Origin: CAKSQL01 sp045649415
Lineage (GTDB): Bacteria; Bacillota; Clostridia; UBA1381
DNA: 64,000 bases
Assembly (NCBI GenBank): GCA_045649415.1
Contig: JAZRPY010000004.1
Location: 1 to 64,000 of the forward strand
Reading direction: 5' to 3'
Position 1 is the stretch's first letter; every line of letters begins with the position of its first letter. The notes below the pieces were generated by a model. The model saw nothing but the letters and a program-made list of their open reading frames with translations. It ran no database searches and was not told the origin of the DNA. Positions 42,684 to 51,509 of the stretch are shown here, in pieces. The position numbers were made by a program, and so were the translations under genes.

Positions 42684-43943
42684 TCAATCTACAAACAAAG
42701 CTGCTCCGTTTTCAACCAATTTATTCTGAAGCTCTTTGATATCAATGCTCCTTACATCTGTTTTTGACTTAGATGCAACTGCAATCGCTTCACCACAAGC
42801 ATGACCTATGCAACACACAATCGGCATAATTCTGATTGCTGCCTGCGCCTCATGGTCAGCTGATATACATCTGCCACCAACCAACAGGTTAGAAACCGTT
42901 TTTGGAATCAGGCTTCTGTATGGAATGGTGTAATATTCACCCTTATTAAAGAAATAGTGACTTGTTCCTGAGCCTTCAGGATTATGAATGTCCATATCAT
43001 AGTTACCAAGGGCAATGGCATCGTCAAATCTCTTTAAGTCCATAAGGTCCTGAGCAGTAAGCATATAATCTCCGTCAATCAATCGGCTTTCTCTTGCACC
43101 AATTTCGGGAGCAGTTATAATTACCTCACTATCCTTGAACGCCTCAAAGTTGTTCTTCAAGAACTCATAAACCTCATAAACCTGTTCACGAGCTTCAATT
43201 TCTGCCTTAGTTACATCAAATATATCAACAGGATTTAATTTAATAATTCTTGTTGTATTAAAATGCAATACTCCGTCCATAAGAGTTTTGAAAATAAGAA
43301 CATCCTCTCTCGGATTCTTAATTTTCCCCTCTTCCTTAAATTGCTTATATTTAACATTGATTGCGGCAGGATCAAATTTCTCCATATCAACATTAGCAAG
43401 TCTGAAGCACAAGGTCATAGGCTGACATAGACTGTCCTTTTCTCTACCTATCCTGAAGGGGCATCCAGATATTGCGGCAAGGTTTGCATCACCTGTGGTA
43501 TCAACAAAATAGTCTGCAAAAAGCTCGTACTTTTGTCCTTTACCCATAACAGTGATTGACTTTATTTTATCTCCCTCTTTTTTTGCGTCCACTAAATATG
43601 CATGATATAAAATCTCAACCCCTGCGTCAAGAACCATTCTGTTCAACAAAAGCTTTAAGTACTCATCATGGAAAAAGGTGTCGTTTCCTCTTTCCTGAAA
43701 CTTATTCTTTTCATTAAGCTTTTCACCAATTTCCTTAAATATTCCCTTACATAATTCAACCTTTTTTCCATTTATTTCAGTTTTATAAAGCATAAATGGA
43801 TGCACCAAGGAATTTGATGCAGCACCGCCAAGGCAATTTGATTTCTCGGCAAGTAAAACTGATAGGCCCTCCCTTGCTGCACTCACTGCTGCAGCAACAC
43901 CTGTGAAGCCTCCGCCAACAACTATCAAGTCATATTTCTTCAT
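42684..43943 (-). CDS. FAD-dependent oxidoreductase (FAD_oxidored family)
   Basis: A 419-residue flavoprotein with the N-terminal dinucleotide-binding motif DLIVVGGGFTGVAAAVSAAR and a downstream DTTGDANLAAISGCP motif. The C-terminal part has GGRCISADHEAQAAIRIMP. It belongs to the family of putative flavin oxidoreductases common in gut Firmicutes; the substrate is unknown. It is a single gene with its own promoter, and AAGGAG precedes the ATG. Confidence 0.85.
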   Translation of the reverse strand: MKKYDLIVVGGGFTGVAAAVSAAREGLSVLLAEKSNCLGGAASNSLVHPFMLYKTEINGKKVELCKGIFKEIGEKLNEKNKFQERGNDTFFHDEYLKLLLNRMVLDAGVEILYHAYLVDAKKEGDKIKSITVMGKGQKYELFADYFVDTTGDANLAAISGCPFRIGREKDSLCQPMTLCFRLANVDMEKFDPAAINVKYKQFKEEGKIKNPREDVLIFKTLMDGVLHFNTTRIIKLNPVDIFDVTKAEIEAREQVYEVYEFLKNNFEAFKDSEVIITAPEIGARESRLIDGDYMLTAQDLMDLKRFDDAIALGNYDMDIHNPEGSGTSHYFFNKGEYYTIPYRSLIPKTVSNLLVGGRCISADHEAQAAIRIMPIVCCIGHACGEAIAVASKSKTDVRSIDIKELQNKLVENGAALFVD

Positions 43944-44001
43944 ACCAATTCTCCTTATTTTTATATTTGATAATCATAATTTTTCTACATTATTACAATC
44001 A

Positions 44002-44030
44002 ATTATACCACAGTTTTGTTGAGAACACAA
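44002..44030 (-). promoter_or_regulatory. Promoter of the FAD oxidoreductase gene
   Basis: TTGTGT (44025-44030) and TATAAT (44002-44007) on the - strand with a 17-bp spacer. Confidence 0.6.
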
Positions 44031-44118
44031 TAGGCTAATTAAAAATTAGATATGGATTTTTTAGCATATAACACATAAGAAAAAGGAGTTAACATTTAAT
44101 ATAATACGACCAAATACT

Positions 44119-44145
44119 AAAAAAACCACTTATGTGGTTTTTTTT
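44119..44145 (-). terminator. Terminator containing the acetyltransferase stop codon
   Basis: AAAAACCAC pairs with GTGGTTTTT around a four-base loop. The loop contains the TAA of the acetyltransferase gene (44130-44132), so gene end and terminator coincide. A and T runs flank both sides. Confidence 0.75.
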
Positions 44146-44627
44146 AGCTTGATATAGTGTGGAATAATATCCTCATATTCACCCGACTTTAATAAAAAGC
44201 CTTCGGGAATAACTCCGAGCTGAGTAAATCCTAATTTTTTATATAAGGCTAAAGCCACAGTATTTGATTTCACAACTGCATTGAACTGAAGAATTTTAAA
44301 ATTCAAAGCCTTTGCCTTACTTATGCAATCAAGAACAAGTGCTTCACCTATTTTCATTCCCCTTTTATCCTTTTTAACTGCATAGCTTGCATTACAAATA
44401 TGCCCGCATCTTCCCACATTGTTGGGGTGGAGAATATATAATCCCACCACCTCGTTATCCTTTATAGCAACACCCGTGTAGGACTGCTCATTAAAAAAGC
44501 TTCTCCCGTTTTTTATGTCGAGCTTTTCCAGTTGAGGAAATGCAACGCCATCCTCAACCACCGAGTTCCAAATCCCGATTGCAGACTCCAACTCATTTTC
44601 AGTTAATTCAATAATTTTTACGGACAT
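44130..44627 (-). CDS. GNAT-family N-acetyltransferase
   Basis: A 165-residue acetyltransferase. The acetyl-CoA loop is seen in KDKRGMKIGEALVLDCISKA, and the later SNTVALALYKKLGFTQLGVI is the usual C-terminal GNAT half. It resembles acetyltransferases acting on amino acids or small amines, but the substrate is not evident. It is monocistronic, with its own promoter and a terminator that includes its stop codon. Confidence 0.85.
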   Translation of the reverse strand: MSVKIIELTENELESAIGIWNSVVEDGVAFPQLEKLDIKNGRSFFNEQSYTGVAIKDNEVVGLYILHPNNVGRCGHICNASYAVKKDKRGMKIGEALVLDCISKAKALNFKILQFNAVVKSNTVALALYKKLGFTQLGVIPEGFLLKSGEYEDIIPHYIKLKKTT

Positions 44628-44659
44628 ATTCTCACCTGCTCTTTTTACGATTATCTATA

Positions 44660-44688
44660 ATTATACAGAAATTTCTATATTTTTTCAA
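44660..44688 (-). promoter_or_regulatory. Promoter of the GNAT gene
   Basis: TTGAAA (44683-44688) and TATAAT (44660-44665) on the - strand with a 17-bp spacer, about 33 bases before the start codon. Confidence 0.65.
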
Positions 44689-44696
44689 CCAAAATC

Positions 44697-44734
44697 AAAA
44701 AAAATACGACACCCTCTTTTAAAAGAGGGTGTCG
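44697..44734 (-). terminator. Terminator of the sugar ABC operon
   Basis: On the - strand CGACACCCTCTTTT pairs with AAAAGAGGGTGTCG, followed by TATTTTTTTTG. It lies 13 bp behind the binding-protein gene. Confidence 0.85.
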
Positions 44735-44746
44735 CAAAGGTTAATT

Positions 44747-45781
44747 TTAGCCTTCGTAAACCAAATTGTTAGCAATCATTTCATCTACATTTGTAGCATC
44801 CCACCATGCACCTGAGATAGCAACATCCTTTGAAACTTCCTTACCTTCCAAAGCGAATACTGCTTGCTCAACTGCCTGATAACCAATCTGGAATGAATCC
44901 TGAGCAACTGCACCAACTAACTTTGGACCTGTTGTCTTCTTCATCCACTCGATTTGCTTTGTGCCTGCATCGTAGCCTGCAAACTTGATTGCATCATACT
45001 TTGTACCAGCAGCGCCGATTGCATCATAAACTTGCTTAACAACACCTTCGTTTGTCATAAAGATTGCATCTGCGCCCTTTTCAGCAAGAGCCTCTAAAGC
45101 TGCCTTATATGCATTGTCTGCATCACCAGGCTTAACTTCCTTAGCAATTGTGTACTTGCCCTTAGTTGTGCTATCTGCATCTGCTAACTCAGCAAATTTA
45201 TCAACGAAGCCTGCAGCTCTGTCGATACCTGTTTGAGTTTCGTCGTGTTGGATAACACCAACAAGGTAGCTACCATCACCATTTGCGATGTCTTCCTTGA
45301 TTGCTTCAAAGAAGTGCTCTGCAACGATGTTAGATGCTAAATAGTTACTTGTTGCAACTGAAGATACAATTGGGTTCTTGCCTGTTTCATCAAGAGTCTT
45401 AATGTCGTTAGCCCAGATGCCACTATCGAATTGAACTACAGGGATTTGTGTGTCAAAAGCTTGTGTTAGCATATCAACGAAGCCTTCACCGATTGTTCCC
45501 ATAACGATTGCTGCTGAGTTGTTTGAAAGAGCAGTTTGTACCATTTCCTTTTGTGAAGGAAGGTCCTTTGCTGATTCACTTGCAGGGCCACGGAATGTGA
45601 TGTTATATCCGTACTTTTCACCTGCTGCCTCTGCGCCAGCCTTAACTGACTGCCAGAATGCGTGAGATTCACCCTTTGCAACTACTGCAATTGTTTGTTT
45701 GTCTGATGTGTCCTGTCCACATCCTGCCAACATACCTGTTGCCATAACTACTGCTGTCAATAGTGCCAATACCTTTTTCAT
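44747..45781 (-). CDS. Sugar ABC transporter, substrate-binding lipoprotein
   Basis: A 344-residue receptor with a lipoprotein signal and lipobox LAGC (Cys21), followed by a periplasmic-binding-protein type 1 fold (Peripla_BP_4) as in ribose or galactose receptors. Motifs are KGESHAFWQSVKAGAEAAGE, VVQFDSG and FAGYDAG. The ligand is probably a sugar or polyol. ATG 45781 stands at good distance from AAGGAG; the in-frame ATG at 45790 is too close to it. It is the last gene of the operon, and its codon use is unusually regular, as in a highly expressed gene. Confidence 0.92.
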   Translation of the reverse strand: MKKVLALLTAVVMATGMLAGCGQDTSDKQTIAVVAKGESHAFWQSVKAGAEAAGEKYGYNITFRGPASESAKDLPSQKEMVQTALSNNSAAIVMGTIGEGFVDMLTQAFDTQIPVVQFDSGIWANDIKTLDETGKNPIVSSVATSNYLASNIVAEHFFEAIKEDIANGDGSYLVGVIQHDETQTGIDRAAGFVDKFAELADADSTTKGKYTIAKEVKPGDADNAYKAALEALAEKGADAIFMTNEGVVKQVYDAIGAAGTKYDAIKFAGYDAGTKQIEWMKKTTGPKLVGAVAQDSFQIGYQAVEQAVFALEGKEVSKDVAISGAWWDATNVDEMIANNLVYEG

Positions 45782-45839
45782 AAAAAACATCTCCTTTTTT
45801 ATTTTCAGGGCTTTTTACCCTTAAGATACATAATTAAAA

Positions 45840-46817
45840 TTATTTCACCTTGTTTGCCTTTTTATTTTTGATAACATCCATCAACACTGCAACTACAACT
45901 ATGATACCTGTTAAAACATATGTTACATATGTTGAGTTCAGGTTCAAGTTAAATCTTGCCAATACGAAGTTCAAACCACTTCTTATAACAACGAGCATAA
46001 TTGAACCTATTACAGAGCCTGCAATTGATGCAACACCACCTGCAGCACTTGTTCCACCGATATATACGCCTGCAATTGCATCAAGCTCCATACCATTACC
46101 TGTTGCTGCTGCAACTGTTGCAAATGAGGATGCCCAGAATATTGCCGCAATACCTGCTGCCATACCACTGAACACATATGCAATTATTTTATACTTATCT
46201 GTGTCGATACCTGAAAGTCTTGTCGCTTCCTCATTACTACCAATAGAAAGGATATATCTTCCTATTTTACACTTATACATTAAGTACATACAGATTGCTG
46301 CAAAGAATATTACCCATATAAAGCCTGTTGGTATTCCGTTTGCATTTGAGAATATGGTGTTGAACCATGTTCCGTTAGGATAGAATATGTTAGGAATTGC
46401 AACTATAATCGCACTCAAGCCTCTTGAGAACATCATTGTACCAAGTGTAGCAATAAATGCAGGGATTTTTAATTTTGCAATCAACAAACCATTTACAAAG
46501 CCCAACAAAGTACCGATTGATATCATAACGGGAATGGTTGCCCACAACGGCATTCCGTCCATATATAGTTTACCTGCAACTACTGCAGATGCTATACAAA
46601 CTGTACCGATTGATAAGTCAATTCCACCGGTTGCAATAACAAAGGTAACACCCAATGCCATAATTGCGTATGGTGCCAATGACTGCGCCATACTAACCAA
46701 GTTATACTTTCCTAAAAAGTTCGGGTTAAGAACTGCAAATATCACCACTAAAACTGCTAAAGCTGCAACAGTTATGATATTTTGTCCCAAGCTTCCCTTC
46801 AAAGCCTTATTTTTCAT
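45840..46817 (-). CDS. Sugar ABC transporter, permease (RbsC type)
   Basis: A 325-residue membrane protein with eight to ten helices and the family features ATGGIDLSIGTVC and GNGMELDAIAGVYIGGTSAA, which contact the ATPase. One permease gene fits a homodimer. It overlaps the ATPase gene by 11 bp and precedes the binding-protein gene by about 60 bp. Confidence 0.93.
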   Translation of the reverse strand: MKNKALKGSLGQNIITVAALAVLVVIFAVLNPNFLGKYNLVSMAQSLAPYAIMALGVTFVIATGGIDLSIGTVCIASAVVAGKLYMDGMPLWATIPVMISIGTLLGFVNGLLIAKLKIPAFIATLGTMMFSRGLSAIIVAIPNIFYPNGTWFNTIFSNANGIPTGFIWVIFFAAICMYLMYKCKIGRYILSIGSNEEATRLSGIDTDKYKIIAYVFSGMAAGIAAIFWASSFATVAAATGNGMELDAIAGVYIGGTSAAGGVASIAGSVIGSIMLVVIRSGLNFVLARFNLNLNSTYVTYVLTGIIVVVAVLMDVIKNKKANKVK

Positions 46818-48321
46818 TTTCTGATTCTCCTCTCATTGTGGCAAGCGCCATGATTTTTTCCTGTGTGGCATCTGCAATATCAAGTTCTCCTGTGATTTTT
46901 CCTTCGCACATTACCACAACTCTGTCACTCATTCTTTGGATTTCTGAAAGCTCTGAGGAAATCATTATAATTGATTTTCCACTTTCAGCAAGCTCTTCAA
47001 TAAGTGTGTACATTTCACTCTTTGCACCGATATCAATGCCTCGTGTTGGCTCGTCGAATATAAATATATCCGAGTCCTTCAAAAGCCATCGTGCAATAAT
47101 AACCTTTTGCTGATTTCCACCTGAGAGATTTTTTAATTGTTGCTTCATTGACGGAGTTTTTGTTTTAAGCTTGTCATTTGCCTCAACTGCCGCCTTTTCT
47201 ATTTTCGAATCTCTTATCCATCCAAACTTGATAAAGTCTTTGAGAGAACTTAAAACTGAATTCTCAGCCACCGACTTATCAAGCAACAAGCCATATCGTT
47301 TTCTGTCTTCTGAAAGATAGCATATACCCTTTGCAACTGCTTCGTGAGGAGTTTTGATTTTTACATACTCCCCATTTATATAGATTTCACCCGACTCTAT
47401 GGGATCTGCACCATAGATTGCTCTTGCGACCTCTGTTCTGCCTGAGCCCATAAGTCCTGAGAAACCAAGAATTTCTCCCTTTCTCAGCTTAAAGGAAACA
47501 TTCTTAATTTCCTTGCCTCTGTTGAGATTTTTAACCTCTAAAACAACAGGTGCATCCTCAGCTACATTGCTTTGTTCCTTCTTGTCACCATAAATAACTC
47601 TTCCAACCATCATCTTAACGATTTCATCCTTGGTGGTTTCACTTGTTATCAAGGTTCCTACATATTCGCCATCTCGCATAACTGTGATTCTGTCTGAAAT
47701 CTGATTTATCTCATCCATTCTATGTGAGATATAAATCATACCGATTCCCTTTTCCCTTAGATCTCTCATAATGGCAAACAACTCCTCAACCTCTGTTTGA
47801 GTAAGAGCAGCTGTAGGCTCATCAAGAATAAGGATTTTTGAATCATGAGATACTGCCTTTGCAATTTCAACCATCTGTTGCTTACCAACAGTTAATGAGC
47901 CAACCTTAACAGATGGGTCAATATCAACACCAATTCTGTCGAACAAGGCTTTTGCATCTCTTTCCATCTTCTTATCATCTATGTACATACCATTTATCAT
48001 AGGCTCACGACCAATGTAAATATTCTGTGCCACAGTAAGATGGTTCATCATATTAAGCTCCTGGTGAATAATGCTTATTCCTGCATCCTGAGATTCTTTA
48101 ATGTTTGAAAAGTCAACATTTTCTCCGAACAGAACAACTTCTCCGGCATTTCTTTTATGTATTCCACATAGGACCTTCATCAAAGTTGACTTTCCTGCAC
48201 CATTTTCACCCATAAGAGCATGTACCTCGCCTTCACGAAGCTCAAGGTTGGCACCCTTCAAAGCCTGAACACCGGCAAAACGCTTGTCTATTCCCTTCAT
48301 TTCAAGAATAACTTTGTTCAT
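46807..48321 (-). CDS. Sugar ABC transporter, tandem ATP-binding protein (RbsA/MglA type)
   Basis: A 504-residue protein with two ABC domains. The first has GENGAGKST, LTVGKQQMVEIAKA and ILILDEPTAALT; the second has the degenerate loop GLMGSGRTE and the signature LSGGNQQKV. This layout is specific to importers of ribose, galactose, xylose or related compounds. ATG 48321 fits the family start and has AAGGA upstream; the open frame extends 21 codons farther without support. It is the first gene of the operon behind a leader of about 360 bases. Confidence 0.94.
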   Translation of the reverse strand: MNKVILEMKGIDKRFAGVQALKGANLELREGEVHALMGENGAGKSTLMKVLCGIHKRNAGEVVLFGENVDFSNIKESQDAGISIIHQELNMMNHLTVAQNIYIGREPMINGMYIDDKKMERDAKALFDRIGVDIDPSVKVGSLTVGKQQMVEIAKAVSHDSKILILDEPTAALTQTEVEELFAIMRDLREKGIGMIYISHRMDEINQISDRITVMRDGEYVGTLITSETTKDEIVKMMVGRVIYGDKKEQSNVAEDAPVVLEVKNLNRGKEIKNVSFKLRKGEILGFSGLMGSGRTEVARAIYGADPIESGEIYINGEYVKIKTPHEAVAKGICYLSEDRKRYGLLLDKSVAENSVLSSLKDFIKFGWIRDSKIEKAAVEANDKLKTKTPSMKQQLKNLSGGNQQKVIIARWLLKDSDIFIFDEPTRGIDIGAKSEMYTLIEELAESGKSIIMISSELSEIQRMSDRVVVMCEGKITGELDIADATQEKIMALATMRGESENEK

Positions 48322-48682
48322 ACTTTTTTCCTTTCCGAATTGTACCGAGTTTATAATCACAAGCAGGATACCTTGTATCTGCAATTCCCGGCAAATTACA
48401 TATTTAGTGTTATTTTGATTTCATTTTGAATAGCTTTTTTACTTTTCATGGCAAAAAAATTGTCCATGTGAAAATCAAAGCATCTGAAATCTCATGGATG
48501 TAATAAGTCAGTTATAAGTTTTACTGTTCTGCTATGGTAAAAATGCACACCTTATTCACACAAACAGTAAAACCTGAGGATAGTATATTAAAAACTTTTA
48601 AGGTATGATTTTTAATATACACAAAGATATCATTTATTCGTGATTTTATCTAATATTTCCCCTCAATCTGACCTATACCTTT
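48322..48682 (-). promoter_or_regulatory. Long structured leader of the sugar ABC operon
   Basis: About 360 bases separate the promoter from the first gene and contain no ORF. In the transcript I see GTATATTAAAAA paired with TTTTTAATATAC around a 14-base loop (48586-48623), and GTTTTACTGT paired with ACAGTAAAAC (48517-48573). A bulged TTTTCA-TGG stem lies near 48433-48470, and a small GCAGATAC/GTATC-CTGC hairpin near 48362-48382. No known riboswitch motif was recognised. It could be a riboswitch or a protein-binding leader. Confidence 0.45.
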
Positions 48683-48688
48683 GTTAAT

Positions 48689-48717
48689 ATTTTAACACAT
48701 AATTATTAAATAGTCAA
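48689..48717 (-). promoter_or_regulatory. Promoter of the sugar ABC operon
   Basis: TTGACT (48712-48717) and TAAAAT (48689-48694) on the - strand with a 17-bp spacer, about 370 bases before the first gene. Confidence 0.6.
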
Positions 48718-48825
48718 CAAAAATTTATAAAAATTTTTTTATTTTTTAGTTAAATCTGTTCATAAAATTCAAAGAATCCACATATGATGCTATTTTTAAG
48801 CCTTTTTGTTACTAAAAATTTTTTA

Positions 48826-50745
48826 TTAGGTTTTTAATTTCTTCACAGAATTCAAAATTACTATAATGGCGACACCCACATCAGCAAAAACTGCAAACCA
48901 CATATTAACCAATCCAAAAAATCCCAACACTACTGCTAAAAGCTTTATTCCTACCGATAAAATAATATTCTGATTTACTATTTTCATAGTCTCTTTTGCT
49001 ATTTTTAAAAGCTCAGGGATTTTTTCAAGATTATCTGTCATAAGAACAATATCTGCTGCCTCAACTGCCGCATCTGCACCATTATCTCCCATTGCAATTC
49101 CAACATCTGCTGTTGCTAACACAGGGGCATCATTTATCCCATCACCAACAAATGCACAGGTCTTTAATTTTGAAATTTCCTTTATTATTCCGACCTTGTG
49201 CTCAGGCAAAAGCTCTGAATATACCTTACTTATTCCAAATTCCTTTTTAATCTCCTCACAGGACAGTCTATTATCCCCTGTTAAAATATATGCATCAATT
49301 CCCATTTTATTAATCTTATTGATCACATTGGTTTTTCTTGGCTTATCCGATATTACAATATAGCCCTTATATTCCCCACAAAATCCAAGATACACACAGG
49401 TTGCTGCTATTTCTTCATCAGGAAGGGATATTCCATTTTCAATTAAAAATCCTCTGTTCCCTGCTACTATATCCCCATTCTCTAATTTGACTATAACTCC
49501 TTTTCCCTTTTCCTCTTTATAGTCAATTATTTTTTTCTCATCTACATCCTCATCTCCCCATTTTCGTATTGCCCTCGCTATAGGATGATTGGAAAAGTGC
49601 TCTGCATATAAAATGAGTTTTGAAAATTCATCTATTGTGCATTTGTTTTCCACCTTGGTTACCTCAAAGACTCCTTCTGTCAATGTGCCTGTTTTATCAA
49701 ATGCTATTGCCTCTACATACGATAATCTTTCAATCACACTGGTGTTTTTTAACAGTATCCCTTTTTTTGCTGCTCTGCCCACACTTTGATAAAAGCTCAA
49801 AGGAATTGATATTACTAAAGCACAAGGACAGGATACAACAAGAATAACACACGCCTTGTATATCCAACTCTTAAACTCAAAGCCAAATAAAAGTGGCACA
49901 AAAAAGCCTGTTAGAATTGCTAAAATTAAAATGATGGGTGTGTATATTTTAGAAAACCTTGTTATAAACCTTTCAGTTTTTGCTTTATTCTCAGTTGCCT
50001 CTTTCATTGCTTTTATTATTCTTGATGCTGTTGAGGCTTCAAATTCCTTAGTTACCTTCACCTTGATAACACCATTACAATTTATCGAGCCTGATAAAAC
50101 AACATCGCCCACTCCCTTTTCATAGGGTACTGCTTCACCCGATATTGATGATGTATCCAAAAAGGTACTGCCCGTTATGATTTCTCCGTCCAACGGAATT
50201 CTCTCCCCCGGAAGCACACGGATAATGTTTCCCACCTCTACCTTGTCTGCATCTGTTTTCACAAAATTCTCACTCTGCAGAACATATGCAAAATCAGGTC
50301 TGATATCCATAACCTTGTTTAGTGCATTCTGGGAATTATCAACTGCTCTTTTTTCCATCATTTCACCTATTTTATATAGAATGATAACTGCCGAAGCCTC
50401 ATAAAATTCATTCAAAAAAAGTGCTGACAAGGTTGCAACTGTCATTAAAAAGCACTCATCAAAAAAACTTTTCTTGAAAATTCCACTTATCGCCTTTATA
50501 ACAACATCATAACCTGAAATAATGTATGCAAGAATTAAAAGAATATTTCCTATTTGATTATTTACAAAAAATGATATAACAAATAAAGCTATCCCAAGAA
50601 TAAGCATTATGTTATCAGCATTTCCCCTTTTTTTCTTTTCTCCACAACAGGTGCAGCCACCAGCTACAAATACCTCCTCCTTGTGATTATGCTCACAATG
50701 GCATCCCGAATGACAACCGTTATCTATCTGGCTATTTTTATGCAT
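48826..50745 (-). CDS. Zinc/cadmium/lead-exporting P-type ATPase (P1B-2)
   Basis: A 639-residue heavy-metal pump. The CPC motif is in SCPCALVISIPL, the phosphorylation site in FDKTGTLTEG, and the His-Pro locus in SNHPIARAI. The last helices have SVGIKLLAVVLG and FADVGVAI, giving the Lys and Asp pair typical of zinc/cadmium pumps. Instead of an HMA domain it begins with a short Cys/His-rich tail (NGCHSGCHCEHNHKEE and GCTCCGE) that could bind metal. A palindromic operator overlaps its start site. Confidence 0.92.
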   Translation of the reverse strand: MHKNSQIDNGCHSGCHCEHNHKEEVFVAGGCTCCGEKKKRGNADNIMLILGIALFVISFFVNNQIGNILLILAYIISGYDVVIKAISGIFKKSFFDECFLMTVATLSALFLNEFYEASAVIILYKIGEMMEKRAVDNSQNALNKVMDIRPDFAYVLQSENFVKTDADKVEVGNIIRVLPGERIPLDGEIITGSTFLDTSSISGEAVPYEKGVGDVVLSGSINCNGVIKVKVTKEFEASTASRIIKAMKEATENKAKTERFITRFSKIYTPIILILAILTGFFVPLLFGFEFKSWIYKACVILVVSCPCALVISIPLSFYQSVGRAAKKGILLKNTSVIERLSYVEAIAFDKTGTLTEGVFEVTKVENKCTIDEFSKLILYAEHFSNHPIARAIRKWGDEDVDEKKIIDYKEEKGKGVIVKLENGDIVAGNRGFLIENGISLPDEEIAATCVYLGFCGEYKGYIVISDKPRKTNVINKINKMGIDAYILTGDNRLSCEEIKKEFGISKVYSELLPEHKVGIIKEISKLKTCAFVGDGINDAPVLATADVGIAMGDNGADAAVEAADIVLMTDNLEKIPELLKIAKETMKIVNQNIILSVGIKLLAVVLGFFGLVNMWFAVFADVGVAIIVILNSVKKLKT

Positions 50746-50774
50746 ATCTTCACTTCTCCTTTACACCGTTTTAT

Positions 50775-50798
50775 ACATATGAGCGTATGTTCATATGT
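50775..50798. promoter_or_regulatory. ArsR/SmtB-type operator of the metal pump
   Basis: ACATATGA-N8-TCATATGT is a perfect inverted repeat with the arm and spacing pattern of ArsR/SmtB metal-sensor sites such as those of CzrA and CadC. It covers the transcription start of the pump gene, so binding should repress. No ArsR-family gene is present anywhere in the window. Confidence 0.6.
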
Positions 50799-50800
50799 TC

Positions 50801-50829
50801 ATTATATTCCATTTTATTTACTATGTCAA
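50801..50829 (-). promoter_or_regulatory. Promoter of the metal pump
   Basis: TTGACA (50824-50829) and TATAAT (50801-50806) on the - strand, both perfect, with a 17-bp spacer. The operator begins 3 bp downstream of the -10 box. Confidence 0.8.
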
Positions 50830-50903
50830 CCTAATTTTAAAATTTTAGTATGAACTATGCCCTAATAACGCAAAATAATAAAAAAAGAAAAAGAGGGAAA
50901 ATT

Positions 50904-51335
50904 ATGCTTGGATTTATATTTGCAATTATAGCAGGTGCTGCTATGAGCTTTCAGGGTGTTATGAACACTCGTCTGGGTGACAGGATAGGAATTTTGGAGT
51001 CTAACACAATTGTTCAGGGAACTGCATTTATACTGTCCCTGATAGCAGTGTGGCTTTTTGGTAACGGAAGCTTTAAGGAGATTATAAATGTAAATAAGCT
51101 CTATTGGTTTGGTGGAGTTCTTGGAATTATAATAACTGTGACCGTTATGCTTTCTATTAACAAGCTGTCCCCCACAGTTGCCATAAGCACAATCTTAATT
51201 TCTCAGCTTTTAGTTGCTTCTATGATTGATGCCTTTGGCCTGATGGACAGTGAGAAAATTTCTTTTTGCTGGAACAATTTTGTTGGGATTATTCTAATGA
51301 TTGGTGGGGTTATTCTCTTCAAGCTCAAACTTTGA
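50904..51335 (+). CDS. Small DMT-family transporter (YdcZ type)
   Basis: A 143-residue protein with five membrane helices, opening GFIFAIIAGAAMSFQGVMNT and containing SPTVAISTILISQLLVASMI. It fits the half-size DMT_YdcZ family of drug/metabolite transporters, which work as dimers; the substrate is unknown. ATG 50904 follows GAGGGA. It is divergent from the metal pump. Confidence 0.8.
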   Translation: MLGFIFAIIAGAAMSFQGVMNTRLGDRIGILESNTIVQGTAFILSLIAVWLFGNGSFKEIINVNKLYWFGGVLGIIITVTVMLSINKLSPTVAISTILISQLLVASMIDAFGLMDSEKISFCWNNFVGIILMIGGVILFKLKL

Positions 51336-51378
51336 TTTTTATCCTATTAAACATGTAAATAAATTTTTAAAATAATTA

Positions 51379-51407
51379 TTGCTTTTTTTAAACTTATATG
51401 CTACAAT
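51379..51407 (+). promoter_or_regulatory. Promoter of murA
   Basis: TTGCTT (51379-51384) and TACAAT (51402-51407) are 17 bp apart, giving a leader of roughly 95 bases before murA. Confidence 0.55.
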
Positions 51408-51509
51408 AGATATGAGGGACATTTAATTTTAAATATGTGTCACTTGTATAAACCCCTTGGGGTCACTAAAAAAAGATAAAAATCCTTAAAATAAAAGGAG
51501 TGAAATATT

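Noticed and set aside
45850..46824. Two + strand ORFs over the sugar permease
   Set aside because: They mirror the permease codons and show no independent coding signal.
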